Assembly (NCBI GenBank): GCA_024232355.1
Contig: JAAEPW010000238.1
Location: forward strand, 1 to 64,000
Direction of reading: 5' to 3'
Length of the DNA: 64,000 nt
Source of the DNA: Chloroflexota bacterium
GTDB taxonomy: Bacteria; Chloroflexota; Anaerolineae; B4-G1
In this document: piece after piece, positions 44,470-53,732 of the stretch
How the letters are laid out: each line of letters starts with the position of its first letter
Position numbering within the stretch: the stretch's first letter is position 1
The notes under the pieces: model-generated
Seen by the model: the letters and a program-made list of their open reading frames with translations, nothing else
Database searches by the model: none
Told to the model about the DNA's origin: nothing
Translations under genes and position numbers: made by a program

Positions 44470-45213
44470 CTACTTGGGTTCAATGTCGCGCGCTTTGTAT
44501 CGCGCGGTCAGTTCTTCTTTGCTGAGGCTCTTGAGCTCTTCCATCTCGGCATCGAATTTACCAGCCTCGATCTCGTCCAGCCGATCTTGCAAATGCTCTG
44601 ATCGAGCCGCCAGATAGCGCCCGTAAAGCCGGCGGGCCAGGATGGCAATATTGTACTGGGCCTCTTCAGCCGGGCAGCGAGCGGCGCACAGTCCGCACAT
44701 GATGCAGTCGAACGACAGGTCCGCCATCCGGGCAACATCACCTCGCATTCCGGCCGCCATATAGGTGCGCACATCGATCTCCTGAGGGCACGCCTTGGTG
44801 CAAGCCCCGCAACCCAAGCAGCGCAACACTTCTGGATACGTGGCGAACAAAGTCGTCGCTGTCGGCTCTAGCTCAGTGATGTCGTAAACAGAGCGTGGCG
44901 CCGGGAAAAACGGTATCTGCGCCAGATACATCCCTGGCTGCACCACCGTCTGGCAAGCCAATCCAAAAAATAGCTTGGGGTCGCCCAAGACACGAAAAGC
45001 CGTCCCACACGCCCCACAAAAGCCGCCCCGACACCCCACACCACGAACTAGCTGATAGCCCGCGTATTCCATCGCCTTCATAATCGTCAATGTCGGCGGC
45101 ACCATGTATTGTTTCCCCATAATATAGACGGGGATCAATTCATCCTCCGACTGCGAGTCGTCGACCGACGGCAAATCGTCGGCAGTTACTTTAGGTTGTT
45201 TCTCAGTCGCCAT
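44470..45213 (-). CDS. Iron-sulfur subunit of the fumarate-reductase-like enzyme (TfrB N-terminal/SdhB-like)
   Basis: 247-aa ferredoxin-type protein. A plant-type [2Fe-2S] domain (C61RGGFC66GAC69 and C87) is followed by two [4Fe-4S] motifs, CLGCGACTKACP and CIMCGLCAARCP. The layout resembles SdhB or the N-terminal part of thiol:fumarate reductase TfrB without its CCG domains, which separate HdrB/D genes could provide. The C-terminal 50 residues are charged and helical. It lies between the FrhB-like gene and the flavoprotein gene with short gaps. Confidence 0.87.
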   Translation of the reverse strand: MATEKQPKVTADDLPSVDDSQSEDELIPVYIMGKQYMVPPTLTIMKAMEYAGYQLVRGVGCRGGFCGACGTAFRVLGDPKLFFGLACQTVVQPGMYLAQIPFFPAPRSVYDITELEPTATTLFATYPEVLRCLGCGACTKACPQEIDVRTYMAAGMRGDVARMADLSFDCIMCGLCAARCPAEEAQYNIAILARRLYGRYLAARSEHLQDRLDEIEAGKFDAEMEELKSLSKEELTARYKARDIEPK

Positions 45214-45222
45214 AGTTCTCCT

Positions 45223-46347
45223 CTACTCCTCTCCGACCTCCATCCACTCATCCTCGCGGAAGGTGACCAATGGCAGAGGCTCTTTAACGCTCTTACCGGG
45301 CACATATTCGAACACATCCTGAACCTGTTGCCCGACGGCCCGAAAGACCTGACCGACCGGCAAATCCGCCGGACAAGCGCTGGCGCACATTCCGCAGCCG
45401 ATGCAAGAAAGCGCCATGTGGTTGAGGCGAGTCAGGTGGAAGAGCGTAGTATCCGCCGGGAGCCGGTACGCTCCCTTGCGATTCGCCCAATTCATATATT
45501 GAGCCGGTTCGTGTTCAAAGACCGGGCTCTTGAACAAGCACGTCTTGCAGTAGCAGATGGGGCAGACAGTCATACAATTGTGGCAGCGTACACAGGCCGC
45601 AAAGACCCCTTCGGTACCCTCTTGCTCAAGCTGCTCACGAATCTTGGCAAAACGCGCGTCGCGCACCTCGGTGCGAGCCGCGACTATTTTACCCACCACC
45701 TCTGTCCGTCCTTTGTCTTCTTCAACCGCTGCCATTTCCAGCTTTTCCACTACAAGCGAAGCGACGTCGTCAGACAGATTCACAGGGATGCCCGATGCCA
45801 AGTCCGCGCCAAAGAGTTCCAACGCGATATCAGCCTCCTCAACGTGCGGCTTTTCGCATATTTGGCAAGCGTCGCGCAAAAGGACTTCATCCTCAGTGGA
45901 CAGATCGCCGCTCTTGGCTGCGTCCAGCAATGCCGTCATGTCCACACCAGCATCGCTGTACATCGCAGTGTAGACCGGCACATCGTAGGAACCTATGCAA
46001 TCAACGCCAATAGTCACCATGTCGTCCAGGCTGGCTTGCTGGAGCTTGACCAATTCGACTAACGCTCGCAGCTCGCACGGACGCAGCACCGCGCCAATAC
46101 GCCCCCGAGGCTCACGGACCGAGACTTGGCCCGCCACGCGCGCCGCGTTCAATCCCATCACTGGAGCCAACGGATTCGCCGCATCCAGCAGATTGGGATC
46201 AGACACCAACGCCGGTGTGACCGTGCCCGCGGGCGTTTCCATCGGCACCAACAGCGCGTCCACCACATCGGTCTCTAACAACTGCTTGAGAAAGCCGCGC
46301 ACGGCACCCAGCGTGTCATTATTCTCAACAGAAATCACAGTTCTCAT
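45223..46347 (-). CDS. FrhB/FdhB-like iron-sulfur flavoprotein
   Basis: 374 aa, resembling the beta subunit of F420-reducing hydrogenase and formate dehydrogenase. The N-terminal half (VVDALLVPMETPAG, GAVLRPCELRALVEL, GVDCIGSYDVP) matches FrhB/FdhB C-domain phrases. The C-terminal half has cysteine groups CVRCHNCMTVCPICYCKTC and CIGCGMCASACPADLP. Such proteins bind FAD and exchange electrons with F420, NAD(P)H or ferredoxin; the partner here is unknown. It is transcribed after mvhD (46390) and before the fumarate-reductase-like genes, so it could be the bridge between them. Confidence 0.82.
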   Translation of the reverse strand: MRTVISVENNDTLGAVRGFLKQLLETDVVDALLVPMETPAGTVTPALVSDPNLLDAANPLAPVMGLNAARVAGQVSVREPRGRIGAVLRPCELRALVELVKLQQASLDDMVTIGVDCIGSYDVPVYTAMYSDAGVDMTALLDAAKSGDLSTEDEVLLRDACQICEKPHVEEADIALELFGADLASGIPVNLSDDVASLVVEKLEMAAVEEDKGRTEVVGKIVAARTEVRDARFAKIREQLEQEGTEGVFAACVRCHNCMTVCPICYCKTCLFKSPVFEHEPAQYMNWANRKGAYRLPADTTLFHLTRLNHMALSCIGCGMCASACPADLPVGQVFRAVGQQVQDVFEYVPGKSVKEPLPLVTFREDEWMEVGEE

Positions 46348-46389
46348 TCCATCTCCCTCATCAATTGTTCATTGATTCATTGTTAATTG

Positions 46390-46815
46390 TCAAACCGCCC
46401 ATTTTTGGCGCATCGGGTTCGGTCCCTTGTCCTTCAGCGCCGACGTCATCTGCGTGACCACATCAGCAAAACGCGCTCCCTCGCTGGCACTGATCCAACG
46501 CAGCCAGACCCGCTCCTCATCATAGCCCGAATTCTTGAGGATCTCTTTGAGCGCAATAATGCGCCGCCGGGCCTTGTAATTCCCCGATTGATAGTGACAG
46601 TCGCCTGGGTGACAGCCGCCGATGAGGACGCCGTCGGCGCCATCCAAAAGCGGCTTGAGTACATAAGTCGGGTCCACCGATCCGGAGCACATCAAACGAA
46701 TGATGCGCACGTTGGGCGGATACTGAATACGCGATGTACCCGCCAGGTCGGCACCCGTGTACGTGCACCAGTTGCACAAAAAGGCGACGATCTTGGGTTC
46801 GAAATTGTCTGCCAT
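46390..46815 (-). CDS. mvhD: MvhD, cysteine form
   Basis: 141-aa MvhD with the standard pattern FLCNWCTYTGADLAG, CSGSVDP, then IGGCHPGDCHYQSGN and GPNP near the C-terminus. It follows the HdrA half at 46878 and precedes the FrhB-like gene, placing it between an Hdr module and the fumarate-linked module. A short hairpin (AAGCT, loop GAAA) lies in the A/T-rich gap upstream. Confidence 0.9.
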   Translation of the reverse strand: MADNFEPKIVAFLCNWCTYTGADLAGTSRIQYPPNVRIIRLMCSGSVDPTYVLKPLLDGADGVLIGGCHPGDCHYQSGNYKARRRIIALKEILKNSGYDEERVWLRWISASEGARFADVVTQMTSALKDKGPNPMRQKWAV

Positions 46816-46877
46816 ATAGCCCCCTTAAAAGTTGATTAACTCGATCAAAATCATAAAGCTTTTCAGCTTAATAAATT

Positions 46878-48572
46878 TTACACACCCACCAAAGCATCTA
46901 CCTGAGCCAAAATCTGTTCCGGGGTGAACTGTTGCAATCGAATCGCCTTAGAAGGACAAGTGACGGCGCAGGCACCGCATCCCTTGCAAAGCACCGCATT
47001 GATCCGCGAAACGCCCCTCATCAAATCGAGGCCCGGCGCGCCGTACGGGCACACATCCACGCACATCCCACACCCGGCGCAAAAATCCGGGTCCGCCACC
47101 GCCGTGGCCGACTCGACTGGCACCACGCCCCGCAACAGAGGAATGAGCGCCGAAGAGGCAGCAGCCTTGGCCTGGGCGACAGTGTCGGGGATATCCTTGG
47201 GTCCCTGGCAGCATCCGGCCAAAAAGACGCCGTTCACGGCCGTGTCTACGGGCCGCAGCTTGGGATGCAGTTCCAGGAAGAAACCGTCTCCCGAGCGCGG
47301 GAGTTTAAGCAAGGTGGAGAGATCGGCCACGTCGGCACGCGGCTCCATTCCAACCGCCAGCACCACCAAATCGGCCTCAAAATCAATCGGTTGGCCCAGC
47401 AATGTATCCTCTCCCACCAATATTACCCGGTCAGCACCTCGTTTGAGATAGATTTCCGAAATGTTTCCCTTTCGATAACGTATGCCCTTGGCTCGCGTAT
47501 CGTCATAGAACTCTTCGGCCCCTTTGCCAAAGGTGCGCACGTCCATATAAAAGACCGTCACATCAGCACTGGGCAAAAGGTCCTTCACCAAATGAGACTG
47601 CTTGGCAGTATACATGCAGCACACCCGCGAGCAATACTCATTGCCCAACTGCTTGTCCCGCGATCCCACGCACTGGATAAAGGCCACGCTCTTTGGTTTG
47701 CGCCCGTCCACGGTCAGGTCACCCTCAGCCAGACGCTGTTCCAATTCCAACGACGTGATGACGTTAGGATACTGTCCATAACCCAACTCGGGTTTGCGAT
47801 GCGGATCAAAAACATCATAGCCAGTGGCAATAATGATAGAGCCTACTAAAAGCTTTTGAGACGTTCCCGCAACCTCAACCTCGAAATTCCCCACGTACCC
47901 TTCCACATCCGCTACCAAGGAATTCAGCAAAACTGTGATATTGGAATGTGCCTGGACACGCTCGACCAACGGTCCCAGCAATTCGGGCACAGATTCAAGC
48001 GTCGGAAACGTGCGGTTGAGGTCCGCCAGCCGCCCGCCCAGGTGATCGCTCTTTTCCACCAAATAAACGGGGAAACCAGCATCAGCCACGTCGAGGGCAG
48101 CCATCATTCCCGCCACCCCGCCACCGACAACGACCGCACCCGGCGTAACCCCGACCTCTCGTGCCTCCAACGGCTCCAACAGAGCCGCCTTGGCTACTAC
48201 CGACGCAGTCAACCACTTGGCTTTTTCCGTCGCCTCCCCCCGGTCGCTATGCACCCACGAGCACCGCCCGCGGATGTTGGCCATCTCTCGACAGTAGGGG
48301 TTCATCCCCACCTGCTGTGCCGCTCCCCTGAAAGTCGGTTCGTGCATCCGAGGCGAACAAGACGCCACCACCACACTGTCCAGTCCCAATTCCTCGATGT
48401 CTTGCTGAATCAGTCCCTGGCCCGGATCAGAGCACATGTACAGATAATGGCGGGCCACAGCGACGCCCGGTAGGGTCTCTGCAAACGCTCTGACCTGCTC
48501 CACGTCCACGGTAGACGCAATGTTCACGCCACAGTGACAAATATATACACCAACGCGAGGTTGTGATCCCAT
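46878..48572 (-). CDS. HdrA-like protein, C-terminal-type half (no inserted ferredoxin)
   Basis: 564 aa, same type and length as 12334-14028. N-terminal CxCG domain (C12HC14GVN), FAD motif VGGGVAGM, no CxxC loop (after NRTFPT the sequence is LESVPELL), a standard HdrA core (CVGSRD...CSRVCC, VFYMDVRTFGKG) and terminal [4Fe-4S] motifs CAGCGMCVDVC and CKGCGACAVTC. Its CxxC-type partner is probably the split HdrA encoded at 53733 and 49772. It is followed by mvhD. Confidence 0.86.
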   Translation of the reverse strand: MGSQPRVGVYICHCGVNIASTVDVEQVRAFAETLPGVAVARHYLYMCSDPGQGLIQQDIEELGLDSVVVASCSPRMHEPTFRGAAQQVGMNPYCREMANIRGRCSWVHSDRGEATEKAKWLTASVVAKAALLEPLEAREVGVTPGAVVVGGGVAGMMAALDVADAGFPVYLVEKSDHLGGRLADLNRTFPTLESVPELLGPLVERVQAHSNITVLLNSLVADVEGYVGNFEVEVAGTSQKLLVGSIIIATGYDVFDPHRKPELGYGQYPNVITSLELEQRLAEGDLTVDGRKPKSVAFIQCVGSRDKQLGNEYCSRVCCMYTAKQSHLVKDLLPSADVTVFYMDVRTFGKGAEEFYDDTRAKGIRYRKGNISEIYLKRGADRVILVGEDTLLGQPIDFEADLVVLAVGMEPRADVADLSTLLKLPRSGDGFFLELHPKLRPVDTAVNGVFLAGCCQGPKDIPDTVAQAKAAASSALIPLLRGVVPVESATAVADPDFCAGCGMCVDVCPYGAPGLDLMRGVSRINAVLCKGCGACAVTCPSKAIRLQQFTPEQILAQVDALVGV

Positions 48573-48575
48573 ATC

Positions 48576-49718
48576 CTAGTCCTCTTCAAGCGCCAGGTTC
48601 ACGAGTTCCATAATATCCATTACCTGCATCGCCTGACGGTCGCCATCGGCCTCGTCCAATCCCTGGACCTTGACCGCGTCCTCCAACGTCAGCAGGCAGA
48701 ACGGACAGGCAACGGCCAAAATATCCGCCCCCGTCTCGACCGCTTCCTGCACCCGCTGGAAGGCCAGCCGCTCCTCCAAATTCGTCCCCTCGGCCCACAT
48801 CCGCCCGCCGCCGCCCTCACAGCACAGGCTGCGCTCGCGGCTGCGGTCCATCTCTACAAACTCGAGGCCGGGGATCGCCTGGATGATGGCGCGCGGCTCG
48901 TCAAAGATGTGATTCTGCTTACCCAGGAAACAAGGATCATGGTAAGTGACTTTTTTCTTGACCTCTTTCGACAACCCCAATTTCCCTTGTTCAATCAATG
49001 CGGCGATCACCTGTGTGTAATGCAAGACCTCCATATCGTCCAGGCCGTACTCGTGCTTGAAAGTATTAAAGCAGTGCGGAGACACCGTCACCATCTGGCT
49101 CGCACCCACGCTGCGGATCAACTCGCCGTTCTCCTCGACCAGCATCTCGAACAGCCCCATCTCGCCCATGCGCTTGATCTCGTTGCCGCAACAGCTCTCC
49201 TCGGTGCCCAGCGTGCCATAGTCCAGGCCGGTCGCTGCAAAAATCTTGGCCAACGCCTGAGTGACGATGTGTATGCGCGGGTCATACGCCGGGGTGCATC
49301 CGACATAATAGAGCAACTCGCACCCTTCCTGCGCGGGCTTGGGCTGCGTGCCGTTTACCCAAGTAGCTCGGTCCTCCCGCGCCATACCGGTCGGGTTCCC
49401 CTGGCGGAAAGCGCCCATCAACGCCGCCCCGATGGTCTCCGGGATACGTCCGCCTTCGACCAATTCGCCCCGCAACTCAATAATGAGGTCCGCCGGGCGC
49501 ACATCCTTGGGGCACCGCTCGACACAGGTGAAACAGCACGTGCAATCCCATAGCTCTTCATGCGCGCTCACATCCAGGTCTCGCTCCACCAACATGTGAT
49601 AAATCAACTGGCGGATGTTCAATGTCGTCTTGCGCGCCACCGGGCAACCGCCGGTGCACTTGCCACATTGGATACATCCAAAGAGTTCTAGTTGCTCAGT
49701 CATCGACTTTGTCTTCAA
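48576..49718 (-). CDS. HdrD-like (HdrC-HdrB fusion) iron-sulfur protein
   Basis: 380 aa using TTG 49718, which has AGGAGG six bases upstream; the first ATG (49703) is 21 bases from that site. Two [4Fe-4S] motifs (CIQCGKCTGGCP, then CTCCFTCVERCP with an extra Cys) and two CCG domains (YYVGC...ESCCGNE...SPHC and YHDPCFLG...SLCCEGGGG...CPFC) follow. The second domain reads CCEGG instead of CCGGG, and the first ends SPHC where CPxC is usual, so cluster binding there may be altered. Positioned between the NuoG-HdrA fusion and an HdrA half. Confidence 0.85.
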   Translation of the reverse strand: MKTKSMTEQLELFGCIQCGKCTGGCPVARKTTLNIRQLIYHMLVERDLDVSAHEELWDCTCCFTCVERCPKDVRPADLIIELRGELVEGGRIPETIGAALMGAFRQGNPTGMAREDRATWVNGTQPKPAQEGCELLYYVGCTPAYDPRIHIVTQALAKIFAATGLDYGTLGTEESCCGNEIKRMGEMGLFEMLVEENGELIRSVGASQMVTVSPHCFNTFKHEYGLDDMEVLHYTQVIAALIEQGKLGLSKEVKKKVTYHDPCFLGKQNHIFDEPRAIIQAIPGLEFVEMDRSRERSLCCEGGGGRMWAEGTNLEERLAFQRVQEAVETGADILAVACPFCLLTLEDAVKVQGLDEADGDRQAMQVMDIMELVNLALEED

Positions 49719-49771
49719 TGTCGTCCTCCTAAACACGTGTTACGCATCGATATTACGTATCACTCCCCTTG

Positions 49772-51304
49772 TCATTCGTCGCTGGCTACTTTCCGCTGAC
49801 GCCGTGCCAATACCCCCAGCGCCGATGAAGCCGCCGCCTTCGCGTGAGCAACGGTGTCCGGGATATCCTTCGGCCCCTGCCCACTGCCTGCCAGGAAAAC
49901 CCCCTCCACCAACGTGTCCGCCGGACGGAACTTGGCGTGTGCTTCCTGGAAAAAGCCATCCGGGGAAAGCTCCAGCCCCAATTGCTCCGCTACCTCTGGC
50001 GCATCGGCCCGTGGCACAGCCGCTGTCGCCAGCACTACTAGGTCTGCCTCGACCTCGACCGGCTTGCCCAGCATCGTGTCCTCGGCCAAAACTACCAGTT
50101 TATCGCCGCGACGGTAAATCTCGGAAGGCTCACCGCGCCGGTATCTCACGTGCTCGTGCTTGACCCGGTCATAAAACTCTTCATAGCCCTTGCCAAAGGC
50201 CCGCACGTCCATATAAAAGACGGTGATGTTGGCCTTGGGAATTTTGTCCCGCACCAAGTGGGCGTGCTTGGCTGTGTACATGCAGCAGAAACGGGAGCAG
50301 TACGGCACACCGGTGTGCGAATCCCGCGAACCAACGCACTTGATGAACACCACATCCTTGGGTTCCTTGCCGTTGATCAAAATCTTGCCCATCGTCGGGC
50401 CAGAGGCAGACGACAGCCGCTCGAACTCGATACCCGTCATCACCTCCGGGTAGACGCCATAGCCAAACTCGGGCTTGATCTGCGGGTCCATCAAGTCATA
50501 GCCGGTGGCGACAATGACGGCGTCCACCTCAACGTCGATGAACTCGTCCTCCTGCTCGTAAACGATGGCATCCGCCTCGCAGAAAACCTCGCAGGTGCCA
50601 CACTGCCCCAACGTGTAATGCAGGCAGTGCTCGCGGTCGATGACGGGTATCTTGGGCACGGCCTGGGGGAATGGAATATAAACGTTGCCCCGTTTCGAGA
50701 TGCCCATATCGAACTCGGACAGCAGCGGGCGCGGCTCCTTGTCGGTGATGTCCTCCAGCTTGATGGCCCCCGTTGGGCAGATAAAGGCGCAGGCTCCGCA
50801 GGCGATACAATCATCGGAGAACTTGAAAAAGGGCGGTCCTACCTGTCGATCCCCGCCGCGCCCGACAAAGCTGATGGCACTCTGGCCGATCAATTCCTTG
50901 CACATCCGCACGCACAGCCCGCACAGATAGCACAGCTCTTCTTCTGCGCCAAGTTCAAAGCGCGCCTCGGTTACCCCCATACTGGCGGCAATTTCCCGCA
51001 CCTCGGGTGAGCCAGGACAACGCGCCAGCAGCAACTCGGCCAGTAGTTGGCGTCCTTTTAATACTTTTTCCGACGCCGTCCGCACCTCCATCTCCCAACG
51101 GATCGGATAGTTGCAGGCTGTCACCAGCCGCGACCAGTCGCCGGATATGACCTCTACGGTGCAAATACGGCACACGCCATAAGGTTCCAGCGCGGGATGG
51201 TGGCAGAGCGTGGGAATGTCTATCCCCAAGCGCTGTGCTGCTTCTAGAACGGTCGTTTCCTTCTCAACTTCTAGGGACTGTCCGTCAATGATAACTGGTA
51301 TCAT
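49772..51304 (-). CDS. NuoG-type ferredoxin domain fused to the C-terminal part of a split HdrA
   Basis: 510 aa. Residues 1 to about 200 are NuoG/HydA-like: a [2Fe-2S] domain (CHHPALEPYGVCRIC...C), then LCYLCGLCVRMC and CIACGACAFICP [4Fe-4S] motifs. From about residue 205 (KRGNVYIPFPQAVPKIPVIDREHCLHY) it becomes HdrA, entering just after the point where the inserted ferredoxin normally lies, and continues through CGTCEVFCEAD, CVGSRD, CSRFCCMYTAKHA and VFYMDVRAFGKG to the end of the FAD domain. The missing N-terminal HdrA part is the separate 144-aa gene at 53733. NuoE and NuoF lie between the two. It should join NADH oxidation to an HdrA flavin. ATG 51304 follows GGGGAG. Confidence 0.87.
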   Translation of the reverse strand: MIPVIIDGQSLEVEKETTVLEAAQRLGIDIPTLCHHPALEPYGVCRICTVEVISGDWSRLVTACNYPIRWEMEVRTASEKVLKGRQLLAELLLARCPGSPEVREIAASMGVTEARFELGAEEELCYLCGLCVRMCKELIGQSAISFVGRGGDRQVGPPFFKFSDDCIACGACAFICPTGAIKLEDITDKEPRPLLSEFDMGISKRGNVYIPFPQAVPKIPVIDREHCLHYTLGQCGTCEVFCEADAIVYEQEDEFIDVEVDAVIVATGYDLMDPQIKPEFGYGVYPEVMTGIEFERLSSASGPTMGKILINGKEPKDVVFIKCVGSRDSHTGVPYCSRFCCMYTAKHAHLVRDKIPKANITVFYMDVRAFGKGYEEFYDRVKHEHVRYRRGEPSEIYRRGDKLVVLAEDTMLGKPVEVEADLVVLATAAVPRADAPEVAEQLGLELSPDGFFQEAHAKFRPADTLVEGVFLAGSGQGPKDIPDTVAHAKAAASSALGVLARRQRKVASDE

Positions 51305-51316
51305 AGTCAATCTCCC

Positions 51317-53218
51317 CTACTGCACCAGGACAGCATCAAATTTACAGGTGTCCAAACAGACGCCGCATTGAATGCAGAGGTCTTGGTCTATGGTGTGCGC
51401 TTCTTTCTTCTCGCCCGTGATCGCTTTCTGCGGGCACTGGCGGGAGCAGGCTCGGCATCCCGTGCACTTTTCCGGGTCGATGGTGTACGTAATCAGCGCC
51501 TTGCACGCCGCCGCCGGACACTTGTGATCCTCAATGTGCGCCTCATATTCGTCACGGAAATAACGAATAGTAGAGAGTACGGGATTCGCCGCAGTCCTGC
51601 CCAGCGCGCACAGGGAGAACCCTTCGAGCAAGTCGCCCAATTCTTCCAGCAGAGCGATGTCGCCTTCCTGCCCCTTGCCGTCGCAGATACGGTTGAGGAC
51701 CTCCAGGCTGCGCGTGATCCCTTCGCGACAGGGCGTGCATTTTCCGCACGACTCTTCGCGCAAAAAGTTGAGGAAATACCGGGCGAGGTCCACCATACAG
51801 GTTTGCTCGTCCATCACGATCATGCCGCCAGAACCCATCATCGAGCCGACCTTGGTCAATTCGTCAAAGTCCACCGGCATATCCAGCATACTTTCTGGGA
51901 TGCAGCCACCCGACGGCCCGCCGGTCTGGATCGCTTTAAAAGTTTTGCCATCCGGGACGCCGCCACCAATGTCGAAAATGATCTCCCGTAGGGTGATGCC
52001 CATCGGCACTTCGACCAGGCCGGTGTTGTTGACCTTGCCCACCAAGGAGAAAATCTTGGTGCCCTTGCTGCCCTCGGTGCCGATGCCCGTATACCACTCT
52101 AAACCCTTGTTGATGATGTGAGGCACGTTCGCCCAGGTCTCGACGTTGTTGAGGGTGCTCGGCTTGTCCCACAGACCGCGCTCCACCGAACGCACGTACT
52201 TGGCACCCGGCTCCCCCACGTCTCCCTCCAGGGAACGCATCAGTGCGCTCGACTCGCCACAGACAAAAGCCCCTCCCCCCCGCGCGATACGAATGTCGAA
52301 ATCAAAGCCTGACCCCAGGATGTTCTCGCCCAGCAGGCCGTAGGCCCGCATCGCTTCCATCGCCAACAGGATGTTTTCCAACGCCAGGGGATATTCGTGA
52401 CGGATGTAAATGTACCCCTCGACTGGGCTTGCACCAGTCGAGCCGTGGTTGCCAATGGCATAGGCCCCGATCACCATCCCCTCCAACACGACGTGGGGAT
52501 TCCCTTCCAGCGTGCTCCGGTTCATATACGCGCCGGGGTCGCCCTCGTCCGCGTTGCAGATGACATATTTTGGCTCGCCCTCCGCATTACGGCAGCTCTC
52601 CCACTTGCGTCCGGCGGGAAAACCTGCCCCCCCACGCCCCCGCAGCCCTGACTGTTTGATCACATCGATGACGTCTTCCGGCTGCATCGCGTGCAGTGTT
52701 TTGGACAATGCAGCATATCCATCACGGACGATATAGTCCCCAATGTCCGTGGGATCCATAAAGCCATTATCCCCCAAGATGAGGCGATTTTGCAGTTTGT
52801 AAAAGGGCACGTCGTGCTCGTAGACGATCTTTTCCCCCGTCTGAGGGTGTGCGTACAACAACCGGTCGATGATATTGCCCTGGACAATGGTCTCGGACAC
52901 AACCTCCGGCACATCCTTGGGCTTGAGGCGTTGATAAAAGATGTCCTTGGGACGAATGACCACCAGTGGTCCCCGCTCGCAAAAGCCGTGACAGCCCGTG
53001 GCGCGAACATCCACCTGGTCAGCCAACCCTTGCTGCTCGATCTCTTCCCGAAAAGCGTCCGCCACCTGTTGGGCACCACTCGCCAAACAACCGGTGCCCG
53101 CGCAGATAGTGATGCACGTTTTATCGGGATCACGGGCAGCCACAAACATCTCCCGCAAGCGGTCCAAGTCCTGCGGGCTGCCAAGTTTTTCTACTCCCTG
53201 GTATTTGTCATTTCCCAT
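51317..53218 (-). CDS. nuoF: NuoF-like NADH-binding subunit with extra ferredoxin domains
   Basis: 633 aa from ATG 53218; ATG 53230 is equally possible. Domain order is that of HydB/HndC-type bifurcating enzymes: N-terminal thioredoxin-like [2Fe-2S] (CAGTGCLASG...CHGFCERGP), the NADH/FMN core (GRGGAGFPAGRKWE, NADEGDPGAYMNRS), the [4Fe-4S] site SCGKCTPCREG, and two C-terminal [4Fe-4S] motifs (CTGCRACSRQCP, CIQCGVCLDTC). It oxidises NADH or reduces NAD+. Here there is no hydrogenase large subunit nearby; the partner is an HdrA split around it, so NADH-linked heterodisulfide-type bifurcation is inferred. Confidence 0.92.
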   Translation of the reverse strand: MGNDKYQGVEKLGSPQDLDRLREMFVAARDPDKTCITICAGTGCLASGAQQVADAFREEIEQQGLADQVDVRATGCHGFCERGPLVVIRPKDIFYQRLKPKDVPEVVSETIVQGNIIDRLLYAHPQTGEKIVYEHDVPFYKLQNRLILGDNGFMDPTDIGDYIVRDGYAALSKTLHAMQPEDVIDVIKQSGLRGRGGAGFPAGRKWESCRNAEGEPKYVICNADEGDPGAYMNRSTLEGNPHVVLEGMVIGAYAIGNHGSTGASPVEGYIYIRHEYPLALENILLAMEAMRAYGLLGENILGSGFDFDIRIARGGGAFVCGESSALMRSLEGDVGEPGAKYVRSVERGLWDKPSTLNNVETWANVPHIINKGLEWYTGIGTEGSKGTKIFSLVGKVNNTGLVEVPMGITLREIIFDIGGGVPDGKTFKAIQTGGPSGGCIPESMLDMPVDFDELTKVGSMMGSGGMIVMDEQTCMVDLARYFLNFLREESCGKCTPCREGITRSLEVLNRICDGKGQEGDIALLEELGDLLEGFSLCALGRTAANPVLSTIRYFRDEYEAHIEDHKCPAAACKALITYTIDPEKCTGCRACSRQCPQKAITGEKKEAHTIDQDLCIQCGVCLDTCKFDAVLVQ

Positions 53219-53729
53219 TGTCTTTTCCATTGTCACTGTTCCGGAGTTTCTTGACCAAACGCACCGCCTTGGCCGCCGTCATCTGTCCGTGATACTCGCC
53301 GTCCACGACGATGACCGGCCCCAGGGCGCAGGCTCCCACACAGTTGACGGTCTCTAGTGTAAATTCCAGCTTTTCGTCCGTCTCGCCAGCCTGGATACCG
53401 ATCTCACGTTCCAATGCGTCGATGATCTTGCCCGCACCCCGCACGTGACACGCCGTACCCGTGCAAACGTAAATCTGATGTTCACCCCGTGGCTCCAAGC
53501 TGAACGCCCGGTAGAACGTCGCCAGGCTGTACACCTTGGACGCTGGGATGTCCAACTGCTCGGCCACATAGCGCAGCGCGCCCTCTGGCAAATAGTTCAC
53601 CTCTTCCTGCATGTCCTGCAAGACGGCGATGATGGCCGACGGGGCCCGCTCGTGTTGATCCAAAATACCGTCAATGACGGCTGCTTCTATTTCCAGTTCC
53701 AGACTCGATGCAGGTGCACTCAAGCCCAT
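53208..53729 (-). CDS. nuoE: NuoE-like [2Fe-2S] subunit
   Basis: 173-aa thioredoxin-like ferredoxin subunit. The [2Fe-2S] cysteines lie in CTGTACHVRG and NCVGACALGP, and YLPEGALRYVAEQLDIP is the family helix. It pairs with NuoF in electron-bifurcating NADH enzymes. The 3' end overlaps the nuoF start region, and the ATG follows AAGGAG. It begins three bases after the HdrA N-terminal fragment gene. Confidence 0.93.
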   Translation of the reverse strand: MGLSAPASSLELEIEAAVIDGILDQHERAPSAIIAVLQDMQEEVNYLPEGALRYVAEQLDIPASKVYSLATFYRAFSLEPRGEHQIYVCTGTACHVRGAGKIIDALEREIGIQAGETDEKLEFTLETVNCVGACALGPVIVVDGEYHGQMTAAKAVRLVKKLRNSDNGKDNGK

Positions 53730-53732
53730 TGA

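Noticed and set aside
46826..46860. AAGCT-GAAA-AGCTT hairpin as a terminator after the HdrA half at 46878
   Set aside because: Only five base pairs, A/T-rich, and no proper T-run follows; transcription probably continues into mvhD.
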